Assembly (NCBI RefSeq): GCF_001460635.1
Contig: NZ_LN907858.1
Coordinates: 496,001-560,000 of the forward strand
Direction: 5' to 3'
Origin: Helicobacter typhlonius
GTDB lineage: Bacteria > Campylobacterota > Campylobacteria > Campylobacterales > Helicobacteraceae
Length of the DNA: 64,000 bases
Positions 35,314 to 45,297 of the stretch are shown here, one piece after another. The translations under genes and the position numbers were made by a program. The notes below the pieces were generated by a model that did not search any database, was not told the DNA's origin, and saw nothing but the letters and a program-made list of their open reading frames with translations. Numbering within the stretch: the stretch's first letter is position 1; the number at the start of each line of letters is the position of its first letter.

Positions 35314-36182
35314 TACTTAGCCTTTTGCTTGCTCATCATCTCAGCAATTCCTTGATTGACGAGTTTATTTATTTCTTCGCGTTGTTCGTCTGTTAATTTA
35401 TCCAACGCCGCGTGATAAGCCTCTTTATCTGGTTCATCAAGATCCACTCCAAATGCCAAATGTGCCTCCTTTTCAATCTTGCGAAAACTCCTAGCACTCT
35501 TAGCCCCTGCGTCTTTGAGAAGCTTTTTATTTCTAGCTCCTTGTGCGTCATCTAAGGGAGTGTAAGCTCCGGTATAATAATTCACATTTGCCCCAAGCTC
35601 TATTAGAATCTGAGTAGCTTTGTAGTTTGAAGATTCTTCTACCGAATGAAACAAAGGTGTTTCTCCCAATTTATCTAACACATCTACATTTGCTCCTGCT
35701 TTGGTAACCGCAATTTCAATTGATTTATAATCATTACGCCTAGCCCACCAATGCATACAAGTCCAGCCATAACCATCATCTCCTCTTTTCTCACAAGTTA
35801 AGCCCTTATCTAAAAGATATTTGATGACTACTTCATCCTCGCCACCTTTTTCAATGTATGATGTCAAGGCATTCCTTCCATATCCATTGTGGTGGTAATC
35901 AATCCTTAAGCCCCATTCTTGTAAAAACTCTATCATTGCAGGGTCTTTATATTTCTCATACGCCATTGCTGCTTTGGCAAGGACATATTCTACTTGAAAT
36001 AAAAAAAGCTTGTATGTGCCGTCTTTAATATTTGCCTCATAAAAACTCTCTTGTAAGGGATATTCTTGTAAAAATGCCTTTACCCTTTCTATATCATTTG
36101 TTTCAATGAGTGCATATAACTCGTCTACAAGAGCATTTCTTTGCTTTCTATCCATAGCCTTAATTTCCTCTAGTGTTTTCAT
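35313..36182 (-). CDS. Ankyrin-repeat protein
   Basis: A 289-residue cytoplasmic protein with about three to four ankyrin-like units at residues 85-230. Examples are the GWTCMHWWARRNDYKSIEIA, LGETPLFHSVEESSNYKATQ and ILIELGANVNYY segments. The C-terminal 60 residues are charged helices. In interbacterial toxin islands ankyrin proteins often act as immunity proteins. A 5' remnant of a related gene lies at 39588-39725. The start has an AAGGAGACAC site. Confidence 0.75.
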   Translation of the reverse strand: MKTLEEIKAMDRKQRNALVDELYALIETNDIERVKAFLQEYPLQESFYEANIKDGTYKLFLFQVEYVLAKAAMAYEKYKDPAMIEFLQEWGLRIDYHHNGYGRNALTSYIEKGGEDEVVIKYLLDKGLTCEKRGDDGYGWTCMHWWARRNDYKSIEIAVTKAGANVDVLDKLGETPLFHSVEESSNYKATQILIELGANVNYYTGAYTPLDDAQGARNKKLLKDAGAKSARSFRKIEKEAHLAFGVDLDEPDKEAYHAALDKLTDEQREEINKLVNQGIAEMMSKQKAK

Positions 36183-36233
36183 TGTGTCTCCTTTTTTGTA
36201 AGATTAATCTTGAAGCCTTAATTCTCTCAAGGC

Positions 36234-38243
36234 TCACTCCCAGCTTAGCTCTAGTTCTAAACCTAGCTCTTTGCCTAGCACTTCAAAGTATGTTAGAGGC
36301 TTATGATTTCTCAGCCAAGTATGCAGTGCCTCCTCATCATCTAAATCACCCTCATAGCCAAACTCATCAGCTTCTTTGTAAGCTTCATACCACCAGTCAT
36401 CGTGTGTATCTTGCAACATTTCTTTTGTGAATTCTAATGCCTCATTGCAGGGATTTAAATCCCTCATCGCATAGACAATCTTAAAGCTTTCCTCACATTC
36501 TTCTTTCAAAGATTCCTCACTCAAATCCTCATCATCAAGTGCTATGCAATCTAAAATTTTGCCAACCGCCATAGCATAATGACTTGCACCCTCTTCACAC
36601 AAATATTGCTCCCTTGCAAGTTCGCTCTCCGCTTGTTTTGCACTTACTACACCATTTGCGTCTGCTCCATTAGCGATTGCCTCCTCAAACAAATCAAAAT
36701 CTGAAAGCATAATTGCCTTAAAAAGCATATCATAAGCACCCTCTCTGTCTGTGCTATCTACCTCTTTATTACCCATTTGTCTTTTTGCTTTGCCTCTTTT
36801 GTGTAGTATTTGAGAATCTACCCTATTTTTTAGAGAATCTTCATATTTTAAAATATCTTCATAAAAGAGTGTTTGCTCTCCAGATTGTAGAGATTTTTTA
36901 AGTTGTTCTATGGTTGCATTATAGGCTTCTTTATAGTTTTGCTGATTTTGCACCCTCTCATAAGAAAGTAATTGCCAATCATAATTGGTAGCTTCCCCAC
37001 CTATGAAAAGTTCCTCATATTGTTCTTTTGGTTCTAATAAATTTACACCATAAAGCGATTCCGCATAGATTTCCTCCTCTTCTCCTAGTGTATCAAGCAG
37101 GGCTAGATAAGGGTCAGTAAAAAAATTATTATCAACATCTACTCCATTAGAATCGTATTCATCGCTAAAAAACAGCACTTGTAGCTTTTTGCCATTATCT
37201 TTGACTAGCGCACTAAAGGGTGCATTAAAGCTAGTCATATTGACAAAAGCCAACATATCATCATCAAAATACTCACTTAAAGCCCTTAATGCCTTTTGTG
37301 CTTGTTCCTTATTGTATTCATATTCGCTACTATCAATGCCACTTGATACGCCTCGCTCTATATAGCCAAAGATATTTTGCTCCCTTTTATCTTTAAGCCT
37401 TTCTCTTATATCAAGTGAGCTAATACTACCCATATGAAAGTATATATCCCCACTATATCGCGTGATAAAGTTATCATACAAAAGCAGACAACTCTTACCA
37501 CTTAAGTTTTTTGCCTGTGGATAAGGGTTAGCGTTTTCAAAGAGATTCCAGATTTCAAGACTTAAATCATATATATCATTTATCGTTTCATTAGCAAGAA
37601 TGACATCAATAAGCTCTCCGCTTTCTTTTTCTAGCACAATCAACCCATAATCAGCCTTTGCTTGTGTGATAAATGCAAAGCTTCTTTTAAAATTCTCATT
37701 TATATTTTCATCATAAAAACTGATATTAAACGCGTCCAAAACAGCTTTAATGTCTTTTTTCTTAATTTTACAATCCAAGCCAAAGAAAAGAGCGATATTT
37801 GGGATTCTCCCGCTCTTTTTGCTTTGCATAAAAAGAAAATCAAGCAAAGTTCTTTTGTTGTGGATTATTGTGTGGTAAATAGAGTTTGGGTCGCTCACTA
37901 CTTGCTTTAAGTTTAATGTATCCTTCACTAAGCTTTCTTGCTCTTGTTCCTCTGGAAATGTTATCTCAATAGACTCATCACTCCTATCTTGTGCCTCTAT
38001 CTTTATGGCTTTTTCTTTTGCTCTTTTCGTTGTATGCGCCTCTTTGTTAGATTCTTTATTCTTTTGATTTACTTTGGCTTTTATCATCATAGGAAAGACA
38101 AATTTTGCGCAAATCAGCCCCAAAATAAAAATGATAAGCGCAATACTTGTATGGCTTAACTCAAATACATTGACAATCAAAAAGAAACTTGCACAAGCAA
38201 GCACAAGAAGCACGGCTGTCAAAACAATAGATTCTAATCGCAA
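36234..38243 (-). CDS. Large membrane-anchored island protein, unknown family
   Basis: A 669-residue protein with two N-terminal transmembrane helices (about 7-28 and 32-53), a Lys/Glu-rich linker and a large acidic cytoplasmic part. Near residue 510 a single ankyrin-like unit is visible (DMLFKAIMLSDFDLFEEAIA, then NGADANG). The remainder (SGEQTLFYEDILKYEDSLKN and others) I do not recognise. The start has an AAAGGAGAAAG site shared with a short remnant just upstream. Confidence 0.6.
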   Translation of the reverse strand: MRLESIVLTAVLLVLACASFFLIVNVFELSHTSIALIIFILGLICAKFVFPMMIKAKVNQKNKESNKEAHTTKRAKEKAIKIEAQDRSDESIEITFPEEQEQESLVKDTLNLKQVVSDPNSIYHTIIHNKRTLLDFLFMQSKKSGRIPNIALFFGLDCKIKKKDIKAVLDAFNISFYDENINENFKRSFAFITQAKADYGLIVLEKESGELIDVILANETINDIYDLSLEIWNLFENANPYPQAKNLSGKSCLLLYDNFITRYSGDIYFHMGSISSLDIRERLKDKREQNIFGYIERGVSSGIDSSEYEYNKEQAQKALRALSEYFDDDMLAFVNMTSFNAPFSALVKDNGKKLQVLFFSDEYDSNGVDVDNNFFTDPYLALLDTLGEEEEIYAESLYGVNLLEPKEQYEELFIGGEATNYDWQLLSYERVQNQQNYKEAYNATIEQLKKSLQSGEQTLFYEDILKYEDSLKNRVDSQILHKRGKAKRQMGNKEVDSTDREGAYDMLFKAIMLSDFDLFEEAIANGADANGVVSAKQAESELAREQYLCEEGASHYAMAVGKILDCIALDDEDLSEESLKEECEESFKIVYAMRDLNPCNEALEFTKEMLQDTHDDWWYEAYKEADEFGYEGDLDDEEALHTWLRNHKPLTYFEVLGKELGLELELSWE

Positions 38244-38254
38244 ACTTTCTCCTT

Positions 38255-38320
38255 TTACACCTTTTGAAACTCTTTGATATGAAAGCGCACTTCTGCAAAA
38301 TTTGTGTTTTCATTTAACAT
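38255..38320 (-). pseudogene. 21-codon remnant of an island gene N-terminus
   Basis: M-L-N-E-N-T-N-F-A-E-V-R-F-H-I-K-E-F-Q-K-V then TAA, directly before the ribosome-binding site of the large membrane protein. The stretch NFAEVRFHIKEFQKV recurs in the 67-residue frame at 35110-35313 (NFSDVKLHIKEFQKV). It is best seen as the surviving 5' end of a deleted gene. Confidence 0.55.
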
Positions 38321-38453
38321 TGTATAAAATTCGTTAGGGATTTACAAGGTTCAATGCAATTTTTAGAATCTTTTGTCTGCAGATTCAACGCCTGGACTTG
38401 ATTACAAAAAAACAATATAATGTAGCACGCAAGAATGATTCAAGGGAGAAAAA

Positions 38454-39585
38454 ATGAAACAACTTAAAGACATCAAAGCAGTTTGCGATTTTATAAAAGA
38501 AGGACCCAGCTCAGAGAAGTTTGGCTCTTATGTAGAGCATTTGCAACAAGCGTTGGGGGACTTAAAGCAAATCCTTGAAAGCAAGAAAAATAAGAAAATC
38601 AGCGATAAAGATTTAGCTAGAGTGCTTAAATGTATAAACAATACAAAATACTTTGTGGAGATAAAAGAAAAAACCACCAAAACAAAGTATGCGCTTGAAT
38701 GTGCGCCTTTAGAGCTTATAGAATTTATTATCCAAAACGCACAGGATAAAGAATTTTTGCTTTCGCAAAAGGGTGGCAAAAAAAGCCGTGATTTTTTAGC
38801 AAGTGCCTTAAGATGGTGGCAGGGTAGATATTGCAGAACTTCTTATCAAAAATGGCGTGGAATTTAAGCAAGATTATTTAAAGGAGCTAAGATATGCTTG
38901 GTGTGATATACTTGAGCTTGAGGCGCAAACGAAAGAATTTGAGTGTTTAGGGATAAAAAAGGGAGAGACTTTAAAAAAGATATGGGATTTGCTAAGCCCT
39001 TTTAGTATTGGTGAAATTTACACCGAGGCGTTTTCTTATTACCATTCGGTGCATAATTACAGAAAAACTTTTACAGGAGCGCAGCAAGTTTTTATCTACG
39101 CACTTAAAAACAAGCTTTTTAGCGAGGAAGTGCTAGATAATAGCTTCTTTGCTTTGCCAAAAGCGGGGCTAAGTTTGTTTTTAAACGCAAAAGACCTTAA
39201 AGGGCTTAGCAACGATGATGTATATACCAAGCCAGAGGGAGAAATCGTGCCTTTTGTCTTTGCGATGTTTGAGGATAAAACCTTAGAAGTGCTAGAATAC
39301 GCACTCTTTCTTGGGCTTCACAAGGGCAGAAAAAACGCGCAGGGCAAGGACTTTGAGAGTTTTTTGCAAGGCAAGATTGAGGAGTATAAAATCCTCACCA
39401 CAAAGGGAAACAAGTATGGCACGATATTTGAAGAGGACGAGTGGGATTTGGCTTATTTTCTTTCTTTGCAAAAATTTATGCAAGGTTTAGAAAGCCTTGA
39501 AAAAGGTGAAGCGGTTGTGGTAGATGATGAGACTTCCAAGATGTTTGCGAGGATTGAGGAAATCCCGCGAAATCTCTTAGTATAA
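38454..39585 (+). pseudogene. Frameshifted ankyrin-like protein gene
   Basis: Two frames, 38454-38867 and 38857-39585, make one gene. The first frame ends in an unlikely tail (WWQGRYCRTS). The other frame, read upstream of the second ORF start, gives G-R-V-D-I-A-E-L-L-I-K-N-G-V-E-F, an ankyrin helix pair flowing into the second part. A net loss of 2 nt near 38810 explains the break, and restoring it gives 377 codons. No signal peptide is present. Remaining segments (FLNAKDLKGLSNDDVYTKP) are not recognised. It is probably an inactivated immunity gene. Confidence 0.65.
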
Positions 39586-39587
39586 GA

Positions 39588-39725
39588 TTGTAAGGCTTTA
39601 ATCAAAGGGCATTCTCCATTTTCGCCTTTAATGTTTATCTCATAGCAAGATATTTGCGCAGGATAATCTTTTAAAATATCCTTTAGCTTTGCCAAGTCGT
39701 TTTGGTCTATTGAAACTAGATTTTC
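39588..39725 (-). pseudogene. 5' remnant of an ankyrin-type immunity gene
   Basis: The minus strand encodes E-N-L-V-S-I-D-Q-N-D-L-A-K-L-K-D-I-L-K-D and then YPAQISCYEINIKGENGECP. This matches the N-terminal region of the ankyrin protein at 35313-36182 (NDIERVKAFLQEYPLQESFY). A ribosome-binding site (AAAAGGAG) is present but the start codon is missing, and the rest of the gene is lost where it meets the opposing frameshifted gene. It marks the right edge of the island. Confidence 0.6.
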
Positions 39726-39853
39726 TCGCTTCTCCTTTTACTCAAAGTTATTTAACTTAATATCGAAGTAAAATATATAAGTGATATAAGCTAAAATTGA
39801 TACAATACTGCTTTTGGAACTTAATTTCTATAAACTTTATTTTAAGGAATAGT

Positions 39854-40852
39854 ATGTCTCACACTTCAAGCAAAAAGCGCGTTTTTTCAGGCATTCAACC
39901 CACAGGCAATATTCATTTAGGCAATTATTTAGGTGCGGTGCGGCATTGGGTAGATTCACAAGAGCAATATGAAAATATCTTTTGTGTAGTCAATTCTCAC
40001 GCCATTACGATACGACAAGACCCACAAGAATTACAAAACAAAACCTATGAACTTGCAGGCATTCTCCTTGCTTGTGGGATTGATACGAAAAAATCACATC
40101 TTTTTATTCAAAGTCAAATTGACGAGCACGCCGCATTAGCGTGGATTTTAGACTGCAATATTCCTATGGGCGATATGAGTCGTATGACGCAGTTTAAAGA
40201 CAAATCAAATAAGAATCCAAAAAATATTAATGTCGGCTTATTTAATTATCCTGCACTTATGGCGGCAGATATTTTGCTCTATCAAGCCGATTTTGTGCCT
40301 GTGGGTGAAGACCAAAAGCAGCATTTAGAGCTTACACGCGATGTTGCAATGCGATTTAATCGCGATTATGGAGAGTGCTTCAATATCCCAGAACCAACGA
40401 TACCTCAAGTTGGTGCGCGTGTAATGGGACTAGATAATCCACAAAGCAAAATGAGTAAATCTGCTCAAGGTGAAAATCACGCAATATTTTTACTTGATAG
40501 CCCCGATATCATCACGCGCAAATGCAAGAAGGCAGTTACAGATTCTCAAAGCAATATTGTCTTTGATGAATCTCGCGCAGGGCTATATAATTTGCTTTGC
40601 ATTTATGAGATTTTCACACAAAAAAGCCGCAAAAGCATTGAGGCAGAATTTGAAGGCAAAGGCTATGGGCATTTAAAAATGGCTCTTGCGGAAGTCATTA
40701 TAGAATCTTTGCGTCCTATTCAGCAATCCTATGCCAAAATCAGCCAAGACAAAGCATATATCCAATCTGTGCTTGCAAAAAGTGCAGATTCTATCCGCCC
40801 TATAGCAAAAAATACTTATGAAAATGCTAAAAGATTAGTAGGGCTTGTATGA
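39854..40852 (+). CDS. trpS: Tryptophanyl-tRNA synthetase
   Basis: A class I synthetase that charges tRNA-Trp. It has 332 residues from ATG 39854, which has an AAGGAAT site. An in-frame upstream start at 39797 is rejected. The HIGH-type motif is in [17 protein letters not shown] and the KMSKS motif is intact near residue 200. The start of the ankyrin lipoprotein overlaps the stop by 4 nt. Confidence 0.97.
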   Translation: MSHTSSKKRVFSGIQPTGNIHLGNYLGAVRHWVDSQEQYENIFCVVNSHAITIRQDPQELQNKTYELAGILLACGIDTKKSHLFIQSQIDEHAALAWILDCNIPMGDMSRMTQFKDKSNKNPKNINVGLFNYPALMAADILLYQADFVPVGEDQKQHLELTRDVAMRFNRDYGECFNIPEPTIPQVGARVMGLDNPQSKMSKSAQGENHAIFLLDSPDIITRKCKKAVTDSQSNIVFDESRAGLYNLLCIYEIFTQKSRKSIEAEFEGKGYGHLKMALAEVIIESLRPIQQSYAKISQDKAYIQSVLAKSADSIRPIAKNTYENAKRLVGLV

Positions 40853-42147
40853 GGATTTTTGTTTATTTCCTCTGCTCCCTATGCTTCATAAGCTGTTCGC
40901 AAGAAAACAAAGAGGATTTAAAGCAACATTCCATAACAACCATAATAGATAGAGATTCCGCCCAAAATCTAACACAAAAGCCCTTGCAATCAACAAGCAA
41001 TCTGCAATTAGAAAAAGCTTTTTTTGCCGCCATTACGCAATCAAAAAATTTGCAGGAACTCAAAGCAATAATAAAGCAGGGGGTAAATCTCCACGCATTA
41101 GATTCATCAAATATATGTGCTGTGGGAAAGGCAGCGTGGGCTGGGAGTGAGGAGATTTTAACCTATTTGCTTTCACTTGGACTAAGCCCCGATGGCGAGG
41201 AGGGGCAGTCGTGGTCTCCACTTCTTATTGCTAAAGATTTTGATATTGCAAAAATCCTCATAGAATCTGGTGCAGATATTAATCAAAGTAATGGAGATTT
41301 AACGCCTATTGAGCGGTATTTTGAGCATTTGCCCTATATGCTTTCAAAAGGAGCAGATATTCATCTTATGGGTGAGAGCAAAGCTCTTTTTCTTGCTGCA
41401 AATAATGAGCAAACTTTTACCCTTGTGAAAAAGCTTTTGCCTATTGATAGTTACCAAGAAGCCTATAATGACGCACTTTTTTTAACCTTACGAGCAGGAG
41501 AAGAATATCCTTATAATCTTAGCTTTCAGCTCTCACTGCCTATCGATAATAATGATGAAGAAGCTAAAAAGGCAAGAATATCTTTGATACAAAACCAAGA
41601 AACTAAAATACACAGACTTAAAAATGCAGGAGCGACAATAACACCGCTTTTAGAGCAATTTGCAAATCAATATGATGCTGCCCAAGCAAATATTGAGATA
41701 TTAGACTTTAATATTAGAGATGATTCAGATGCAAATAAAAGAGATTTTAATGCAAATTGTGATTTTAAAACGCAAAACTTTAGTAAAGAAGATATTGCGC
41801 AATTTTTTAATAATGCTAGTGTGCAAAATTCAGGAGGAAATTATCAATTATTATTTGGTGGCTTTTCTTGTGAGATAAAAGGCACACTCAAAGCTTATGG
41901 GGAAGTATGGGATTTTGACTTGTATCCCGATGGCAGGGGAATTTGGTATAGTCCTAAAGGCAAAAGGGTTAATGATGGCATATTTAAAACATATTTTTTC
42001 TGCGATAAACCCAAATGTAAGCCCTGTATCATAGACCAACACGATGAATACTCATCTTTTAGTGATGAAGAGTTACGAGTTCTTGCTAAAACAACAAGTT
42101 GTAGAGCAAGAGATGAGCTAGAATTTCGCAAAACAAATTCAAAATAG
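40849..42147 (+). CDS. Ankyrin-repeat lipoprotein
   Basis: A 432-residue protein with a lipoprotein signal ([13 protein letters not shown], cysteine near residue 16). Residues about 50-160 hold ankyrin-like units ([20 protein letters not shown] and then [15 protein letters not shown]). The C-terminal 150 residues are a separate domain with six or more cysteines (CDKPKCKPC and others), which I do not recognise. It is coupled to trpS by a 4-nt overlap. It is probably periplasmic, anchored to a membrane. Confidence 0.7.
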   Translation: MRIFVYFLCSLCFISCSQENKEDLKQHSITTIIDRDSAQNLTQKPLQSTSNLQLEKAFFAAITQSKNLQELKAIIKQGVNLHALDSSNICAVGKAAWAGSEEILTYLLSLGLSPDGEEGQSWSPLLIAKDFDIAKILIESGADINQSNGDLTPIERYFEHLPYMLSKGADIHLMGESKALFLAANNEQTFTLVKKLLPIDSYQEAYNDALFLTLRAGEEYPYNLSFQLSLPIDNNDEEAKKARISLIQNQETKIHRLKNAGATITPLLEQFANQYDAAQANIEILDFNIRDDSDANKRDFNANCDFKTQNFSKEDIAQFFNNASVQNSGGNYQLLFGGFSCEIKGTLKAYGEVWDFDLYPDGRGIWYSPKGKRVNDGIFKTYFFCDKPKCKPCIIDQHDEYSSFSDEELRVLAKTTSCRARDELEFRKTNSK

Positions 42148-42274
42148 CACAAAAATATAGAATCTGTAAAATCAAAATGAAATTGCATTGAAAAACTTTT
42201 GTTTGTTGAAGCGGTATTACTTATGCTATAATCCACGCATTTGAGATTCTATCAAGGCATTTTAAGGAGCATTT

Positions 42275-43714
42275 ATGAGTAGAGTAAGTATAGACAAACA
42301 AGCAGTGGCGGAATTTTTTAGATTCTGCGATGAAAATGAAGTGGAATTTATTGACTTTCGTTTTAGTGATATTAAAGGCGTGTGGCATCACTTGAGCTTT
42401 TCACGCAGTGCGATTAATGAAGAAAGTTTTGAGGGCATACCTTTTGATGGTAGCTCTATCCCTGCGTGGCAGCCTGTGGATAAATCCGATATGATGCTTA
42501 TCCCCGAACCTGTGCGGTATTTCATTGACCCATTTACTGCGGATACAACTGCGGTGGTATTTTGTGATATTTGGGATATTTATAAAAATGAGCCTTATGA
42601 GAAATGTCCGCGTAGTATTGTCAAACGCGCAATGAAATATCTTAAAGAAAGCGGCATTGGCGATGTGGCGTATTATGGACCAGAGAATGAGTTTTTTGTA
42701 TTTGATTCTATTAAGATTAAAGATTCTGTGAATTGTCAATATTATGAGATAGATTCCGAAGAGGGTGAATGGAATCGTGCGCGTGAATTTGAAGGTGGCG
42801 TGAATATGGGACATCGCCCCGGCACAAAAGGCGGGTATTTTCCTGTGCCACCTGTGGATTCTATGGTGGATTTACGCGCTGAAATTGTCAAGGTGCTAAA
42901 CCAAGTAGGATTAGAAACTTTTGTGCTTCACCACGAAGTCGCACAAGGGCAAAATGAAATTGGCGTAAAGTTTGGCGATATGCTTGAAGCGGCGGATAAT
43001 GTGCAAAAGCTTAAATATGTTGTCAAAATGGTCGCCCACCTCAATGGCAAAACTGCAACCTTTATGCCAAAGCCACTCTATGGCGATAATGGCAGCGGAA
43101 TGCACGTGCATATCAGCATTTGGAAAGACGGACATAATCTCTTTGCAGGAGAGGCATATCAAGGCTTAAGCGAAATGGCATTGCATTTCTTAGGCGGTGT
43201 ATTGAAACACGCTAGGGCTTTGGCGGCTTTTACAAATCCTAGCACAAATTCATATAAACGCCTTATACCGGGATTTGAAGCACCAAGTATCCTCACTTAT
43301 TCCGCACAAAACCGCTCTGCAAGTATCAGAATCCCATATAATAGCGGTGAGAAAGCAAAACGAATGGAATTTAGATTCCCAGATAGCTCTGCAAATCCTT
43401 ATCTTGCATTTGCAAGCCTCTTACTCGCAGGAATTGATGGGATAAAAAACAAAATTGACCCGGGCGCGCCTATGGAAATCAATCTTTTTGAACTTACTTT
43501 AGATGAAATTCGCGAAAAAGGCATTAAACAACTACCACACACTTTGCGCCACGCTATTGAGGAAATGCTTGTTGATAAAGCATATCTTAAAGAAGGCGGT
43601 GTATTTAGTGAAGAATTTATCCAAACTTATAAAGCATATAAGTTTGAAACAGAGATTTGGCCTTGGGAGGCACGCCCTCACCCATTTGAGTTCCTTACTA
43701 CTTATAGTTGCTAG
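42275..43714 (+). CDS. glnA: Glutamine synthetase type I
   Basis: Assimilates ammonia into glutamine. The 479-residue protein has the family N-terminus ([16 protein letters not shown]), the FDGSSIPAW loop, [10 protein letters not shown] with metal-binding glutamates, [10 protein letters not shown] with the catalytic histidine region and the ATP-binding [12 protein letters not shown] stretch. The pattern fits GSI-beta, but the usual adenylylation-site segment near residue 400 is not obvious. It stands alone. A 9-bp hairpin follows the stop. Confidence 0.97.
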   Translation: MSRVSIDKQAVAEFFRFCDENEVEFIDFRFSDIKGVWHHLSFSRSAINEESFEGIPFDGSSIPAWQPVDKSDMMLIPEPVRYFIDPFTADTTAVVFCDIWDIYKNEPYEKCPRSIVKRAMKYLKESGIGDVAYYGPENEFFVFDSIKIKDSVNCQYYEIDSEEGEWNRAREFEGGVNMGHRPGTKGGYFPVPPVDSMVDLRAEIVKVLNQVGLETFVLHHEVAQGQNEIGVKFGDMLEAADNVQKLKYVVKMVAHLNGKTATFMPKPLYGDNGSGMHVHISIWKDGHNLFAGEAYQGLSEMALHFLGGVLKHARALAAFTNPSTNSYKRLIPGFEAPSILTYSAQNRSASIRIPYNSGEKAKRMEFRFPDSSANPYLAFASLLLAGIDGIKNKIDPGAPMEINLFELTLDEIREKGIKQLPHTLRHAIEEMLVDKAYLKEGGVFSEEFIQTYKAYKFETEIWPWEARPHPFEFLTTYSC

Positions 43715-43725
43715 ATTCTAGTGTA

Positions 43726-43753
43726 GGCAATGCTACTTAAGAACAGCATTGCC
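43726..43753. terminator. Hairpin after glnA
   Basis: GGCAATGCT (43726-43734) and AGCATTGCC (43745-43753) form a 9-bp stem with a 10-nt loop, 12 nt after the glnA stop. There is no T run, so it may stabilise the mRNA end rather than terminate on its own. Confidence 0.5.
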
Positions 43754-43780
43754 CCGTGCTTAGAGTATATAGAATCTTGT

Positions 43781-43855
43781 TTGTAAATCTTGCGCTTAGA
43801 ATCTACCTTGTTTTAGTTTGCGCGTTGCAATTCGCGTGAATAGCAAGATTTACAA
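43781..43855. other. Possible structured RNA between glnA and the converging gene
   Basis: The perfect 13-bp arms TTGTAAATCTTGC (43781-43793) and GCAAGATTTACAA (43843-43855) enclose 49 nt that contain an inner 5-bp stem (GCGCG with CGCGT). No coding frame and no T run. It could be a small RNA, an mRNA 3' structure or a protein-binding dyad. Confidence 0.4.
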
Positions 43856-43873
43856 TATATAAATACCTTAAGA

Positions 43874-44356
43874 TTAATTTTTTATCACATTTTCTTTGTC
43901 TTTACAATATTTTTCTTGATAGGAAAGCAGTCGGCGACTCTTTTTGTTGAGCTGATAGTCTTTGTCATATTTTTTACGCACGATTTCTTCAATAATCGCA
44001 AGTTCGTGTTCTGATTTATCCTCAAATAAATCAAGCACAAGTGCGTAGAGCTGGATATTTATAGAGATACACTCTAGTGCCTTATGACGTTCTTGTAGAA
44101 AAAGTTGTTCGTCTTTGTCATATTTTTTGAGCTTAATCACAATATGACTAAAAACGCGCTGGATAAGGTGGGGCTTGAGATAGAGTGCTAAAATCTTTGG
44201 TAAATCATCAAGCAGAGTATCGAGCCGTTCTTTTTGCATAAAGAGTATAACGGGCAAGATCATAATAATATACTCTGTGTTTTTGTCTGCCGAGCGAGAT
44301 TCTAGCTTGAGCCATAACTTCTCTAAAAAGCTGTATTGATATGAATCTAAAGTCAT
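43874..44356 (-). CDS. Hypothetical helical protein
   Basis: A 160-residue cytoplasmic protein, almost entirely helical, with a basic C-terminus (KKSRRLLSYQEKYCKDKENV). It is 15 nt downstream of argB and probably in its transcript. I do not recognise a family with a known function. Confidence 0.65.
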   Translation of the reverse strand: MTLDSYQYSFLEKLWLKLESRSADKNTEYIIMILPVILFMQKERLDTLLDDLPKILALYLKPHLIQRVFSHIVIKLKKYDKDEQLFLQERHKALECISINIQLYALVLDLFEDKSEHELAIIEEIVRKKYDKDYQLNKKSRRLLSYQEKYCKDKENVIKN

Positions 44357-44371
44357 TTTTGCCCTGCCTCA

Positions 44372-45232
44372 TTAATGTGTATCATCGTAAATCTGTGTGC
44401 CAATACCCTGCGATGTGAAAAGCTCTAAAAGCAAAGAATGCTCCACGCGTCCGTCTATGATATGTGCCTTTTCCACACCATTTTTCACGCAATCCACACA
44501 AGCTTCGAGTTTTGGAATCATTCCACCGCTTATTACTCCCTCTTTTTCAAGTGCCCTAATGCTTTTTGGTGTGAGTGTAGAAATCAATTCTTTGTTTGCA
44601 TCAAGCACCCCGGCAATATCGCTTAGAAAAATTACCTTTTCTGCTTTCAAAGCTTTTGCGATATGGCACGCGGCAAGATCGGCATTGATATTATAGCCCA
44701 AATGCCCCGCACCTTCGCCTGTTGCAATAGGTGCAATCACGGGCACAAAACTATTGTCAATAACTTGCAGTAAAAACTCGGGATTGACTTGTGTAATGTC
44801 GCCTGTGTAGCCAAGCGCACCATCATCTTTCGCCACCGCTTGGAGTAAATGAGCGTCTTTGCCACTTATACCCACCGCCTTTGCTCCGTGGAAGTTTAAA
44901 AACGCGGTCAATTCTTTATTGATCTCGCCACTTAGCACCATTTCCACTACACGCATAGAATCCGCGCAAGTTACACGATAGCCGTCTTTAAACGAGCTTT
45001 GTATCCCCATAGTATCAAGCACTTCATTAATGCGTTTGCCCCCGCCGTGGATAATCACAGGCTTAAGCCCGAGCATATACATAATGACAATATCTAAAGC
45101 AAATTTTTCTTTGAGTTCTGGGCTGCTTTGGGCTGCGCCGCCATATTTAATTACGATAATCTTGCCACGAAAGATTCTAATAAATGGGAGAGAATCTAGC
45201 AATATTTTCACAACCCTAGTATTTTTTTGCAT
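44372..45232 (-). CDS. argB: N-acetylglutamate kinase
   Basis: Phosphorylates N-acetylglutamate in arginine synthesis. The 286-residue amino-acid kinase has IVIKYGGAAQ at the nucleotide site near residue 25, VIIHGGGKRINE near 58, and NINADLAACHIAKALKAEK near 186. The length and motifs are complete. A hypothetical gene follows 15 nt downstream. Confidence 0.96.
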   Translation of the reverse strand: MQKNTRVVKILLDSLPFIRIFRGKIIVIKYGGAAQSSPELKEKFALDIVIMYMLGLKPVIIHGGGKRINEVLDTMGIQSSFKDGYRVTCADSMRVVEMVLSGEINKELTAFLNFHGAKAVGISGKDAHLLQAVAKDDGALGYTGDITQVNPEFLLQVIDNSFVPVIAPIATGEGAGHLGYNINADLAACHIAKALKAEKVIFLSDIAGVLDANKELISTLTPKSIRALEKEGVISGGMIPKLEACVDCVKNGVEKAHIIDGRVEHSLLLELFTSQGIGTQIYDDTH

Positions 45233-45297
45233 AAAATAACCCCTATTGAAAAAGTGAGATGCTATTATATCTCAAATTTTATTCAAAGGACTAAGAT

